A stretch of 64,000 nucleotides of DNA from Sphingomonas_Q fennica_A (GTDB lineage Bacteria; Pseudomonadota; Alphaproteobacteria; Sphingomonadales; Sphingomonadaceae). Below are positions 52,272-61,274 of the stretch, piece by piece. Each line of letters starts with the position of its first letter. Within the stretch, counting starts at the first letter, position 1. The stretch is taken from NCBI GenBank assembly GCA_036946415.1, contig JAQIJD010000001.1, positions 310,001 to 374,000 of the forward strand, written 5' to 3'. The notes under the pieces were generated by a model that saw only the letters and a program-made list of their open reading frames with translations, ran no database searches and was not told the DNA's origin. Both the position numbers and the translations under genes were made by a program.

Positions 52272-52403
52272 TTCGCGCAGAGACGCGGAGACGCAGGGAG
52301 GTTCCGCGTCGCCGCGAAGCGGCTCTGCATCGCCTCCGCCGGCAGCTTTGTCGGTGCGCTGGCGCGCACGGGACATCTCTGCGTCTCCGCGTCTCTGCGC
52401 GAA
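52272..52403. repeat. Inverted intergenic repeat (TTCGCGCRGAG family), copy 2
   Basis: Arms 52272-52298 and 52377-52403, 27 bp each and matching at 26 positions when inverted (core GCAGAGACGCGGAGACGC), separated by 78 bp. It is the same family as 14440-14570 but much better conserved. It fills most of the 260-bp gap between the sugar dehydrogenase start and the corC end. Confidence 0.85.
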
Positions 52404-52432
52404 AACTGTTGCAAATCAGTGCCGCCGCCCGC

Positions 52433-53326
52433 TCAGGCCTCCGCCAGTGCGTCTGCCGGAGGATGGAGGCGGAGGCGGGTGACGCGGGTGAGGTCTCCGG
52501 CCGTCACCTCCAGCCGCCAGCCGCTGGGATGCGCCACGATCTCGCCCGGCTGGGGGACGTGGCCGGCGAGGACCGAGGCGAGGCCGCCCAGCGTATCGAC
52601 ATCCTCCTCCACGTCGGCCAGCCGCGGATCGATCGTCTCGGCGGCTTCGTCCAGCTCGGCGCGCGCATCGGCGTCCCACAGTCCGTCGTCGAGTGCGACG
52701 AAGGGGGCGGCCGCCGCCTCGTCATGCTCGTCCTCGATATCGCCGACGATCTCCTCGACGATATCCTCGATCGTCACCAGCCCCTCGGTGCCCGAATATT
52801 CGTCGAACACGATGGCGAGATGCGTGCGGGTGGCGCGCATCTCGGCCAGCAGATCGAGCACGCCCATCGATTCGGGCACGTAGCGCGGCTCGCGGATCAG
52901 GCCCGCGATCGTCTCGGGCGGGGTGCCGCCGCCGGCGATGATGCGGAACACGTCCTTGACGTGGACCATGCCGATCACGTCGTCCAGCGTGCCGCGATAG
53001 ACCGGCAGGCGGCTATGCTCCGCCTCGACGAAGGTGGTGACGAGATCGGCGAAGGCGATCGTCTCGGGCACGGCGATGATGTCCGCCCGCGGCACGCCGA
53101 TGTCGCCCACCGACCGCTCGCCGAAATCGAGCAGGTTGCGCAGCATCAGTCGCTCGGCGGCGGACAGGTCGCCCTTGGCGGGGCGTTCGCCCTCATGCTC
53201 CTCGATCGCCTCGGCGATCTGGTCGCGGAGCGTCGGCTCCTGATCCTCGCCGAACAGCAGGCCGCGCAGGCCCGCCCACAATCGCCCGCCTTCGGGCGCT
53301 CCCTCGTTACCGCTGTCGTCTGGCAT
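52433..53326 (-). CDS. corC: CorC/TlyC-type CBS-domain protein
   Basis: Cytosolic protein with a CBS pair (about 75-200: RSVGDIGVPRADIIAVP, HSRLPVYRGTLDDVIGMVHV, RTHLAIVFDEYSGTEGLVTI) and a C-terminal CorC/HlyC domain (GGLASVLAGHVPQPGEIV). It lacks the N-terminal membrane domain of the larger CNNM/CorB proteins. CorC is linked to Mg/Co efflux; the family is also called hemolysin C. It sits downstream of ybeY in the conserved phoH-ybeY-corC order. Confidence 0.88.
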   Translation of the reverse strand: MPDDSGNEGAPEGGRLWAGLRGLLFGEDQEPTLRDQIAEAIEEHEGERPAKGDLSAAERLMLRNLLDFGERSVGDIGVPRADIIAVPETIAFADLVTTFVEAEHSRLPVYRGTLDDVIGMVHVKDVFRIIAGGGTPPETIAGLIREPRYVPESMGVLDLLAEMRATRTHLAIVFDEYSGTEGLVTIEDIVEEIVGDIEDEHDEAAAAPFVALDDGLWDADARAELDEAAETIDPRLADVEEDVDTLGGLASVLAGHVPQPGEIVAHPSGWRLEVTAGDLTRVTRLRLHPPADALAEA

Positions 53327-53347
53327 GTCGCTCCCGTTCGTGCCCGT

Positions 53348-53860
53348 TCAGGCTTCGCGGATCATATACGGATCGGGATGGCCGAGGGAAGCGAGCGCCT
53401 GCCGCTCCATCTCCTCCATCGCATCGGCCGCCGCCTCGCCCTCTTCATGATCGAAGCCGAGCAGGTGGAGCGTGCCGTGAACGATCAGGTGGGTGGCGTG
53501 GACCTCGAGCGACACGCCCTTGTCCGCCGCCTCGTCGGCCGTGACGCCGTGGGCGAGGACGATGTCGCCCAGCAGCACCTCCCCGTCGTCCGAATTGGCG
53601 AGGCCGTCGAGCAGATCCTTCTGCACCATCGGGAAGGACAGGACGTTGGTGGCCTTGTCCTTGCCGCGATAATCGCGGTTGAGGGTGCGGACCTCGTCGT
53701 CGCCGGCCAGCCGGATCGAGATTTCGGCGGTGAAGCGCCGATCCTGGATCCAGCCGTAGGGGGAGACGGTGAAAGCGGCGCGCACCGCGCGATCGGCCAG
53801 CGCCTGCCAGTCGGCGGCTTCGTCCCACGGCGCCTCGACGGCGAGTTCGGCGGCGATCAT
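53348..53860 (-). CDS. ybeY: Endoribonuclease YbeY (16S rRNA maturation)
   Basis: Zinc-dependent single-strand RNase involved in 3' maturation of 16S rRNA and ribosome quality control. The 170-residue product has DYRGKDKATNVLSFP, LGDIVLAHG and the metal motif HGTLHLLGFDH (H-x3-H-x5-H). The start overlaps the stop of the upstream phoH gene (ATGA) and corC follows. Confidence 0.94.
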   Translation of the reverse strand: MIAAELAVEAPWDEAADWQALADRAVRAAFTVSPYGWIQDRRFTAEISIRLAGDDEVRTLNRDYRGKDKATNVLSFPMVQKDLLDGLANSDDGEVLLGDIVLAHGVTADEAADKGVSLEVHATHLIVHGTLHLLGFDHEEGEAAADAMEEMERQALASLGHPDPYMIREA

Positions 53861-54852
53861 GCGTCCGGCCCCTCATAGGCTTCCACGATCCGGCCGACGA
53901 CCGGGTGGCGCACCACGTCGGCCGCGCCGAAGCGGATCATCTCGATACCCTGGATGCCTTCCAGTTTCGTGACGGCATCGGCGAGACCCGACTTGCCGAT
54001 GTCGGGCAGGTCGATCTGGCGGGGGTCGCCGCACACGACCATCCGGCTGTTCATGCCGAAGCGCGTCAGGAACATCTTCATCTGCGCGGGCGTGGTGTTC
54101 TGCGCCTCGTCGAGGATCACGAACGCGTCGGACAGCGTGCGGCCGCGCATGAAGGCGATGGGCGCGATCTCGATCTCGCCGCTGGCGATGCGGCGCTCGA
54201 CCTGCTCGGTCGGCAGCATGTCGTAGAGCGCGTCGTAGAGCGGGCGGAGATAGGGATCGACCTTCTCCTTCATGTCGCCGGGCAGGAAGCCCAGCCGCTC
54301 GCCCGCCTCCACCGCTGGCCGCGACAGGATCAGCCGGTCGACCGTGCCCTGGATGAGTTGCTGCACCGCCTGCGCGACCGCAAGATAGGTCTTGCCCGTG
54401 CCCGCCGGCCCCAGTGCGAAGACGATGTCCGCCCGGCCCAGCGCCTCCATATAGCGGATCTGGGTGGTGGAGCGGGGAACGATCGTCTTCTTGCGGGTGC
54501 GGATCATCGCCGTGGGCGCGCCGCCGCCGTCCTGCCGGATGATACCTTCCAGCGTCGGTTCGGACGACATGGAGATCATCGCCTCGACCGCGCCGGCATC
54601 GAGGTCGTGGCCCTGGACGATGCGGTTGTAGAGGCCCGACAGCACGTCGCGCGCGCGCGCTGCATTTTCGGCCAGCCCCTCGATCTGCACCTTGTTGCCA
54701 CGCGCCGCGACATAGACGCCGAGGCGATTCTCGATCGCGACGAGGTTCTGGTCGTACTGGCCGAACAGGCGCCCGAGCAGCTGCGGCTTGTCGAACACGA
54801 TCTCCAGCCGGGCGCGTTCACCGGGCTGCGCGGGCACTGGCTTGCGACTCAT
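53857..54852 (-). CDS. ybeZ: PhoH-like ATPase (YbeZ)
   Basis: Cytoplasmic P-loop ATPase that partners with YbeY in rRNA processing. The 331 residues include an N-terminal KH-like region (RLGVYVAARGNKVQIEG), Walker A GPAGTGKTYLAVAQA, Walker B FVILDEAQNTTPAQMKM and the LTRFGMNSRMVVCGDPRQID segment. Standard family length. It is coupled to ybeY by a four-base overlap. Confidence 0.93.
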   Translation of the reverse strand: MSRKPVPAQPGERARLEIVFDKPQLLGRLFGQYDQNLVAIENRLGVYVAARGNKVQIEGLAENAARARDVLSGLYNRIVQGHDLDAGAVEAMISMSSEPTLEGIIRQDGGGAPTAMIRTRKKTIVPRSTTQIRYMEALGRADIVFALGPAGTGKTYLAVAQAVQQLIQGTVDRLILSRPAVEAGERLGFLPGDMKEKVDPYLRPLYDALYDMLPTEQVERRIASGEIEIAPIAFMRGRTLSDAFVILDEAQNTTPAQMKMFLTRFGMNSRMVVCGDPRQIDLPDIGKSGLADAVTKLEGIQGIEMIRFGAADVVRHPVVGRIVEAYEGPDA

Positions 54853-54919
54853 GCGGTCCTTTCACGGCCTCTCCGGGGCTTGCCCCAAGATGGGCAAGCC
54901 GGGGCCGAAAGGGAAGATG

Positions 54920-55546
54920 TCATCGGGTGGCGAGGCCGACCCGCAGGCCGATCATGTCCAGCCCCGGATTCTGCGGCGAGAACCATTGCGCGTGGCTGAG
55001 GTGGACCCACGACGCCTCGACATAGGCGCGGGGGGTGAGGCGGTAGCCGACCGACAGTTCCGGCTCGAACAGGATGCGGCTGCCGAGATCGGTGCGGAAG
55101 CCGTTGCGCTCGCGCCGGTGCGGCCCGTCGTGCACGGCGAGGCCGAGGCCGGGGCGGGCGAACCAGCGGCCGCGCCCGAACTCCCACGACAGGCCGGCGG
55201 CGGCGAAGTCCGTATCGCCGGCGGTGTTGACCGAGCCGAGCAGATAGGGCGCGATCCGCCCGCCCCACAGGGTGGCGACGGGCGCCGCGCGGATGCCGAG
55301 GTTGAGATCGGCGCCGCCTTCGTAGATCGGTTCGGTGGCGGGGGTGCCGACGCCATGGACGAGGACGCCGGCGAACAGCTCCGCCGCCGCCGCGGGCGCC
55401 GCCACCGGCAGCAGCGAAAGGGCGATCAGGCGGCGCAGGCGATCCGCTCCCGCCCGCGCACGCTGTTCGGCCCGGCAGAGACGATCGCGACGTCGATCAT
55501 GTCGCCCACCGCCGCATCGTTGGCGAGGTGGACCGATTGCAGCCAC
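54920..55546 (-). CDS. PagL-like outer-membrane lipid A deacylase (acyloxyacyl hydrolase); true start uncertain
   Basis: The C-terminal part SWVHLSHAQWFSPQNPGLDM has the His-Ser of PagL-type outer-membrane deacylases that remove the 3-linked acyl chain of lipid A. Most of the chain looks like an eight-strand barrel (WGGRIAPYLLGSVNTAGD, LSVGYRLTPRAYVEAS). A signal peptide (LIALSLLPVAAPAAAAEL) starts near 55440, but no ATG, GTG or TTG sits in frame near it; the first in-frame ATG is 55546, inside miaB. So the start codon is either unusual or lost through a sequence error. Coordinates give the widest frame. Confidence 0.7.
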   Translation of the reverse strand: MAAIGPPRQRCGGGRHDRRRDRLCRAEQRARAGADRLRRLIALSLLPVAAPAAAAELFAGVLVHGVGTPATEPIYEGGADLNLGIRAAPVATLWGGRIAPYLLGSVNTAGDTDFAAAGLSWEFGRGRWFARPGLGLAVHDGPHRRERNGFRTDLGSRILFEPELSVGYRLTPRAYVEASWVHLSHAQWFSPQNPGLDMIGLRVGLATR

Positions 55547-56742
55547 GGCGACTTGCCGAGCATCTGGCCGGGCAGCTTGCCGCGCCGCTCCACCAGCACC
55601 TGCGTGGTGCGGCCGACGGTGGCGGCGTTGAAGGCGGTCGCCTGCTCCCGCAGCAGCGCCTGCAGGCGCTGGAGGCGATCGTCGGCCACGTCGTCGGGCA
55701 CCGCGCCCGCCATCGTCGCGGCGGGGGTGCCGGCGCGCGGCGAATATTTGAAGCTGAACGCCTGCGCATGGCCGACGGCGCGGACGGCATCGAGCGTGGC
55801 GGCGAAATCCGCCTCCGTCTCGCCGGGGAAGCCGACGATATAGTCGCCCGACACGGCGATATCGGGGCGGGCGGCGCGGACGCGATCGATCAGGCGGAGG
55901 TAGCCGGCCACGTCATGCGCGCGGTTCATCGCCTTCAGAATGCGGTCGCTACCCGCCTGCACGGGCAGATGGAGGAAGGGCATCAGCTTGTCGACATCGC
56001 GGTGCGCGGCGATCAGCCCGTCGTGCATGTCGTTGGGGTGGCTGGTGGTGTAGCGGATGCGGGCGAGGCCCGGCAGCAGCGCCAGCGCCTCGATCAGGTC
56101 GTGCAGGCCGCGACCGCTCTCATCGGCCCAGGCGTTGACGTTCTGGCCGAGCAAAGTGATCTCGCGCGCGCCGCCATCGACCAACGCCTTGGCCTCGTCC
56201 ATCACCTGCCCCCACGGGCGCGAAACCTCGGCGCCGCGGGTGTAGGGAACGACGCAATAGGTGCAGAATTTGTCGCAGCCTTCCTGCACCGTCAGGAAGG
56301 CGCTGGGGCCGGTGCGGCGGCGCGCGGGAAGCGCGCCGAATTTGGAGGCGGCGGGCATGTCGGTATCGAGCGCGCGGCGGCCGCCCGCCGCCTCCGCCAC
56401 CAGCCGCGGCAGATTGTGATAGGCCTGCGGGCCGACGACGATATCGACCGCGGGCGCACGGCGCGGAATCTCCGCCCCCTCGGCCTGCGCGACGCAGCCG
56501 GCCACCGCGATCATCGGCGTGCTGCCGTCGGCGCGGCGCAGGCGGCCGATGTCCGAATAGACCTTCTCGGCGGCCTTCTCGCGGATGTGGCAGGTGTTGA
56601 GGACGACGAGATCAGCGGTATCGGCATCGCCTGCCGCGACCATCCCCTCGGCCCCCAGCATTTCGGCCATCCGTTCTCCGTCATAGACGTTCATCTGGCA
56701 GCCGAACGACTTGACGTGGAAGCTCTTGGGGGGTGCGGACAT
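55426..56742 (-). CDS. miaB: tRNA-2-methylthio-N6-dimethylallyladenosine synthase
   Basis: Radical-SAM methylthiotransferase that modifies A37 of tRNAs reading UNN codons. The 438-residue product has the N-terminal auxiliary cluster cysteines (SFGCQMN, LNTCHIREKA, VAGCVAQ), the radical SAM CxxxCxxC in GCDKFCTYCVVPY, and a C-terminal TRAM domain (TQVLVERRGKLPGQMLG...). The start MSAPPKSF at 56742 is standard. It is followed by an overlapping PagL-like gene rather than directly by phoH. Confidence 0.95.
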   Translation of the reverse strand: MSAPPKSFHVKSFGCQMNVYDGERMAEMLGAEGMVAAGDADTADLVVLNTCHIREKAAEKVYSDIGRLRRADGSTPMIAVAGCVAQAEGAEIPRRAPAVDIVVGPQAYHNLPRLVAEAAGGRRALDTDMPAASKFGALPARRRTGPSAFLTVQEGCDKFCTYCVVPYTRGAEVSRPWGQVMDEAKALVDGGAREITLLGQNVNAWADESGRGLHDLIEALALLPGLARIRYTTSHPNDMHDGLIAAHRDVDKLMPFLHLPVQAGSDRILKAMNRAHDVAGYLRLIDRVRAARPDIAVSGDYIVGFPGETEADFAATLDAVRAVGHAQAFSFKYSPRAGTPAATMAGAVPDDVADDRLQRLQALLREQATAFNAATVGRTTQVLVERRGKLPGQMLGKSPWLQSVHLANDAAVGDMIDVAIVSAGPNSVRGRERIACAA

Positions 56743-56751
56743 GGGGGCCGC

Positions 56752-57462
56752 CTATAGGCGATCGGCCGCCGCCAAGGAAGCCGCGACCGCGCCCCGCGCC
56801 GCCGCCGCCAGCGCCTTGCGATCCGCACCCGGCGCGACCGGCGGCAGGAAGCGGAGCGTGAGGCGCGTGCGGCGGCGGCGCAGCATGCGCGCGGCGTTGG
56901 CGGCGAACGGCTCCTGTTCGGGCCACGCCACCCCGGCCGCGTCCGCGCCATAATCGATCGCGACGGGCTGGACGGGGACGCCCGCCGCGACCGCCGCGGC
57001 GAACAAGGCGGGACGGAAGGGGAGGAGAGTGGTGCCGTCGCCGGTCGTGCCTTCGGCGAACAGCACCGCCGGGCGCGGGCGGCGGAGCGCATCGCCCAGC
57101 GCATCGGCCTGCCGCCTGGTCTCGGCGCGCGCCTCCCGCTCGACGAACAACGTGCCGCCCAGCCGCGCGAGCGTGCCGACCAGCGGCCAGCGCGCCACCT
57201 CCCCCTTGGCGACGAAGGCCGCGCCGGTCGTGCCGCCCAGCGCCAATATGTCGAGCCAGCTCAAGTGATTTGCCGCAATCAGCAGCGGGCCGGGGGCGGG
57301 GCGGCCGACGATCCGGATGCGCAGGCCGGCGATACGGCCGACGCCGCCGAGGAAGCGCCGCACCCACCGCCCCTCACGACCGAAGGGGCGGGCGATCCAA
57401 TAGCCGGCAAGGCAGAACGCCAGCCAGGCCAGCGCCGCCGCGATCCGCGCCCACAGGCGCAT
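56752..57462 (-). CDS. plsC: 1-acylglycerol-3-phosphate O-acyltransferase (PlsC family)
   Basis: Adds the second acyl chain to lysophosphatidate at the inner membrane in phospholipid synthesis. The 236-residue product has one N-terminal membrane segment (RIAAALAWLAFCLAGYWIA), the HX4D motif in NHLSWLD, FVAKGEV and FAEGTTGDG. Basic C-terminal half. Conserved position between fur and miaB. Confidence 0.88.
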   Translation of the reverse strand: MRLWARIAAALAWLAFCLAGYWIARPFGREGRWVRRFLGGVGRIAGLRIRIVGRPAPGPLLIAANHLSWLDILALGGTTGAAFVAKGEVARWPLVGTLARLGGTLFVEREARAETRRQADALGDALRRPRPAVLFAEGTTGDGTTLLPFRPALFAAAVAAGVPVQPVAIDYGADAAGVAWPEQEPFAANAARMLRRRRTRLTLRFLPPVAPGADRKALAAAARGAVAASLAAADRL

Positions 57463-57468
57463 CGGCGA

Positions 57469-57891
57469 TCAGCCCTCGCGCTGGATGGCGACGCCGTAGA
57501 GTTCCATGCGGTGATCGACCAGCCTATAGCCCAGCTTCTCGGCGATGCGCTTCTGCATCGCTTCCAGCTCGGCATCGACGAATTCGATCACCTTGCCCGT
57601 CTCGACGTCGATCAGGTGATCGTGGTGCGTCTCGGCCGCCGCTTCATACCGGGCGCGGCCGTCGCCGAAATCATGGCGTTCGAGGATGCCCGCATCCTCG
57701 AACAGGCGCACCGTGCGATAGACGGTGGCGATCGAGATGCCGGGGTCGATCGCCGCGGCGCGGGCGTGAAGCGCCTCGACGTCGGGATGATCCTCCGCCT
57801 CGGACAGGACGCGCGCGATCACCCGGCGCTGTTCGGTGATGCGCAGGCCCTTGTCGGCGCAGAGCGCCTCGACGTCGATCTTGCGGTGCAT
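57469..57891 (-). CDS. fur: Ferric uptake regulator
   Basis: Iron-sensing dimeric repressor. The 140-residue product has the winged helix (LRITEQRRVIARVLSEAEDHPDVEALHARA, SIATVYRTVRLFEDAGILE) and the regulatory metal site in THHDHLIDVETGKVIEF. The C-terminal CxxC zinc pairs seen in E. coli Fur are absent; only one cysteine occurs, as in other alphaproteobacterial Fur proteins. The start at 57891 gives MHRKIDVEA. The bfd/TonB-receptor dyad at 28454 is a likely target. Confidence 0.93.
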   Translation of the reverse strand: MHRKIDVEALCADKGLRITEQRRVIARVLSEAEDHPDVEALHARAAAIDPGISIATVYRTVRLFEDAGILERHDFGDGRARYEAAAETHHDHLIDVETGKVIEFVDAELEAMQKRIAEKLGYRLVDHRMELYGVAIQREG

Positions 57892-57971
57892 GCGGCTCCT
57901 GGAAAAGGCGAGAGGGCGGGCTGCGCGCAGGATATGGCCCGAGGGGCGGGGGGCGCAACCCCCGCGATCGG

Positions 57972-58442
57972 CTATCGTGGTGGATCGAGCCGGCGGGACA
58001 GGGTGATGGCATCGCACGGCACGCCGTTCGGCCCGCGATAATAGCCGGGGCGGCGGCCGATCTCGGCGAAGCCGGTGGCGCGGTAGAGCGCATGCGCGGG
58101 ATTGCCGTCGCGCATCTCGAGGAACAGCCGCGCGCAGCCTGCCGCCGCCGCTGCCGCCGCCGCGCGATCGACCAGCGCCCGGCCGACGCCGCTGCGCCGC
58201 GCCGCCGGCCGGACGGCGAGCAGCAGCAACTCGGCCTCGTCCACCACCGTGCGGAGCAAGGCGAACCCCGCCGGCTCGCCGCGCATGCGCGCGAGGAGGA
58301 GGGTGACGCCCGCCAGCATCAGGATCGCGCTGCACTGGGGCCGCGTCCACGCCTCGCCATAATCGGGGGGAAAGCCCTCGCCCATGTCGAGCATCAGCTC
58401 GTCGAGGTCGGCGCTGCCGCCGATCGCGATCTCCGGCGTCAT
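57972..58442 (-). CDS. rimI: Ribosomal-protein alanine N-acetyltransferase (RimI-like GNAT)
   Basis: GNAT acetyltransferase, probably for the N-terminus of S18. The 156-residue product shows the acetyl-CoA loop in VRPAARRSGVGRALVDRA and the late FLEMRDGNPAHALYRATGF motif typical of RimI. It overlaps the tsaB stop by four bases (ATGA), and the tsaB-rimI pair is widely conserved. Confidence 0.88.
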   Translation of the reverse strand: MTPEIAIGGSADLDELMLDMGEGFPPDYGEAWTRPQCSAILMLAGVTLLLARMRGEPAGFALLRTVVDEAELLLLAVRPAARRSGVGRALVDRAAAAAAAAGCARLFLEMRDGNPAHALYRATGFAEIGRRPGYYRGPNGVPCDAITLSRRLDPPR

Positions 58443-59059
58443 GCCGCGGGCGCCTTGGCGTCGGGCGCGCGGCCGTAGAGCGGGGCGGGGGGGAGAGCGG
58501 TGAAGGTGGCGGGCAGGCGGATTACGTCTGCGGCGCGGGGGGCGGCATCGAAGGCATCGCCCGTGCCCCGCAACGCCACCACGGCCGCGGCAGCACCGCC
58601 GATAACGCGGACATCGGGCAGAGCCGCGGCGGCGCCCTCCGGCGGCAGCGAGGCGAGATCGCCGATCGCGGCGAACGGGGCGGTGGCGAAGCGCTGGACG
58701 AACAATTCGCCATGGCCTCCCGGTATGGCGACGGCGAGCGTCTCGGCCGTGCCCCCGTCCGCCGCAGCGATCAGCGCCAGCGAGGAGAAGCCGTGGACCG
58801 GCACGTCCCAGCCGAAGGCCAGCGCGCGCGCTGCCGCCAGCCCGACGCGGACGCCGGTGAAACTGCCCGGCCCGCAATCGACGAGGATCGCCTGCGGCGG
58901 CGCGCCGCCCGCCTCCGCCACCACCTCGGCGATGGCGGGGACGAGCCGTTCGGCATGGCCGCGGCCGACGATCTCGTGCCGTTCGGCGAGGCACCGGCTG
59001 CCTTCCACCAGCGCCACCGAACAGGCGGCGGTGGCGGTCTCGATGGCGAGCAGGCGCAA
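58439..59059 (-). CDS. tsaB: tRNA threonylcarbamoyladenosine biosynthesis protein TsaB
   Basis: Partner of TsaD and TsaE in making t6A37 of ANN-decoding tRNAs. The 206-residue actin-like ATPase-fold product has LLAIETATAACSVALVEG, GRGHAERLVPAI, and GPGSFTGVRVGLAAARALAF. Normal length. Followed by rimI in an ATGA overlap. Confidence 0.92.
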   Translation of the reverse strand: MRLLAIETATAACSVALVEGSRCLAERHEIVGRGHAERLVPAIAEVVAEAGGAPPQAILVDCGPGSFTGVRVGLAAARALAFGWDVPVHGFSSLALIAAADGGTAETLAVAIPGGHGELFVQRFATAPFAAIGDLASLPPEGAAAALPDVRVIGGAAAAVVALRGTGDAFDAAPRAADVIRLPATFTALPPAPLYGRAPDAKAPAA

Positions 59060-59072
59060 GGGGCGGTTGCCG

Positions 59073-59654
59073 TCAGGCCGCGCGGACGTCGGTCACTTCG
59101 GGCACATAATGTTTCAGAAGCTGCTCGATCCCCTGCTTCAGCGTCGCCGAGGAAGAGGGGCAGCCCGAACAGGCGCCCTGCATCTGGAGATAGACCGTGC
59201 CGCGATCGAAGCCGCGATAGAGGATGTCGCCGCCGTCGCGCGCCACCGCCGGGCGGATGCGCGTCTCGATCAGGTCGCGGATCTGGGCGACGATGTCGGC
59301 GTCGGCCGGATCGTCGGGCGAAACCACGCCGTCGTCGATGTGGATGCCGTCCGCCGTGCCGGGGCGGAACAACGGGGCATTGCCCGAGAAATGATCGAGC
59401 AGGGTGCCCAGCACCGCGGGCTTCAGCGTCCGCCAGTCGCTGCCCGGGGCGGCGGTGACGGAGATGAAGCTCTTGCCGAAGAACACGCCCTCGACATCGC
59501 CCAGGCCGAACAGCGCATCCGCCAGCGGGCTGGCCTCCGCTTCCTCCGGCGTCGCGAAATCGCGGGTGCCGGCGTCCATGACGATCCGGCCGGGCAGGAA
59601 CTTCAGCGTGGCGGGATTGGGGGTGGTTTCGGTCTCGATCAGCATGGCCGTCAT
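59073..59654 (-). CDS. nfuA: NfuA-type Fe-S cluster carrier (NifU C-terminal domain)
   Basis: Delivers Fe-S clusters to target proteins in the cytoplasm. The 193-residue product has an N-terminal Nfu_N domain (IETETTPNPATLKFLPGRIV, DVEGVFFGKSFISVT) and a NifU-type C-terminal domain with CSGC (QGACSGCPSSSATLKQG). Length and order are those of alphaproteobacterial NfuA. First gene of the minus-strand block running to corC. Confidence 0.93.
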   Translation of the reverse strand: MTAMLIETETTPNPATLKFLPGRIVMDAGTRDFATPEEAEASPLADALFGLGDVEGVFFGKSFISVTAAPGSDWRTLKPAVLGTLLDHFSGNAPLFRPGTADGIHIDDGVVSPDDPADADIVAQIRDLIETRIRPAVARDGGDILYRGFDRGTVYLQMQGACSGCPSSSATLKQGIEQLLKHYVPEVTDVRAA

Positions 59655-59681
59655 GTGGCCCCTGAAGCCAATCCGATCAAG

Positions 59682-60987
59682 CTACTTGGCCCGCGGTTCC
59701 ACGCTCAGCCGCGTCATCAGGATCGCGGCGCGCTTCGCCTGGAGCGGCAGGCTGGTGAGATCGGTGCTCTCCCCCTCGGCATGTTCGCCCCGGCCCGCGG
59801 TGCCCAGGCCGACGAGGCCGGGCAGATCGGCGGCGACGAAGCCGATGTCGCCCGCACCGCGCTGGACGGGCGGCAGCTCCGCCATCTGGGCGAGGCCGAG
59901 GTCGCTGTTGACGAGGTTGAGCTTCGCCAGCAGCGCGCGGTTGCCGGCGGTGGGCGCCATCGGCGGGTAGCCGTCGCCGGAGAAAGCGATCTTCGCGTCC
60001 GTCTGCGGCAGATGCCGGGCGACGATCGCCTCCATCTTCTGGCGGACGCGCGCGGTCTGGTCGGCGCTCATCGTCCGCATATCGCCGCGCGCTTCGGCGG
60101 TGGCGGCGATGACGTTGGTCTTGCCGCTGGCGGTGATCGCGACGCCCGCGGCATCGGCGGCGGCGGTGGTGCCGCCCGCGATCACGCCGACATTGTAGGT
60201 GAGGTCCGGCTCGGGCAGGTCGCGGCGGAACGCATCGAGGATGCGCGCCATCTCGTAGATCGCGCCATAGCCCGATCGTTCGCCGACGCCGCTCGAATGG
60301 CCCGGCCTGCCGCTGGTCGTCAGCACCCAGGAATTGGACGAGCGCCGCGCGATCGATCCCATGTCGCGCCCGTCCTCGCGCGACAGGCCCTCGAAATCGA
60401 GAGCCACGTCGCTCGCCCTGCCCCCCCGCGATCAGATCGGCCCGCGCCTGTTCGATCGGGGCGCCGGGGCGCTCCTCGTCGCCGGTCAGGACGATCGTGA
60501 TGTCCGCGTCCTTCAGCGTCCCCGCCGCCTGCATCGCGCGCAGCGCGGCGATCATCACCACGTCGCCGCCCTTGCAGTCGTTGACGCCGGGGCCGGTGGC
60601 GCGCGTGCCCTGCCGCACGAACCGCTGGAACGGGCTGGACGGCTCGAACACCGTATCGAGATGGCCGATCAGCAGCAGCCGCTTGCCGCGCCCATTGCCC
60701 TTGTGCGTGGCGATCAGATGGCCGGCGCGCCCGGTCTGCGCCATCGGCACCCAGCGGACGGCGAAGCCCAGCGGCTCCAGCTCGGCGCGGATCATCGTGC
60801 CGACCTTCTCGACCCCGGCGAGGTTGAGCGTGCCCGAATTGACGTTCACCAGCCGCTCCAGCAGCGCGACCGAGCGATCCGTCTCGGCCTCCACCACCCG
60901 CGCCATCCGCGTCTCTGGCGCGGTGAGCGCGGCGGCGGCCGGGGCGGCGGCGGCAAGGAGGAAGGCGGCGGTGGCGGTGCGGATCAT
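59682..60987 (-). pseudogene. M20 family metallopeptidase, exported (frameshifted as read)
   Basis: Zinc exopeptidase/carboxypeptidase-like enzyme with a signal peptide (RTATAAFLLAAAAPAAA). Metal ligands are visible as LLIGHLDTV (His, Asp), GVNDCKGGD and LTGDEERPG. A seven-C run at 60421-60427 (G on the coding strand) breaks the frame after ADLIAGG; with one base fewer it continues RASDVALDFEGLSREDG and through the dimer-domain region (TTSGRPGHSSGVG) to QAKRAAILMTRLSVEPRAK. So an intact protein of roughly 430 residues is likely in the cell. Confidence 0.85.
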
Positions 60988-61223
60988 GGCATTCCCTGTC
61001 TGGCGATCGGCGGGAGCATGGCGCAGCGCCGCGGCGTCCGCAAACGGTTGCATTCCGGCGATCGGTCGCCTATGTGGCGCGCAGCGTCGATCGGCCCCCC
61101 GTGGCGATCTGACGGAGCAGGCGTGATCTTGCCGCTTTTCCGGCGGCCCGGGCTCCTCTTGAGACGCGTCCCAAGCTTCGGGCTTCCCATTTCACGCGGG
61201 TCGTCATTAACGAACCCGCCTGC

Positions 61224-61252
61224 GCGCGCCGGACCTGACGTCCGTGGCGCGC
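61224..61252 (+). promoter_or_regulatory. Hairpin in the leader of the DEAD-box helicase gene
   Basis: Stem GCGCGCC-GGAC (61224-61234) pairs with GTCC-(GT)-GGCGCGC (61240-61252), with a CTGAC loop, ending about 22 bases before the start ATG. A stable 5'-leader hairpin so near the ribosome site could regulate translation, for example by temperature or helicase level, but this is inference. Confidence 0.35.
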
Positions 61253-61274
61253 GGCGCCTTATCGAAGGCATAAT

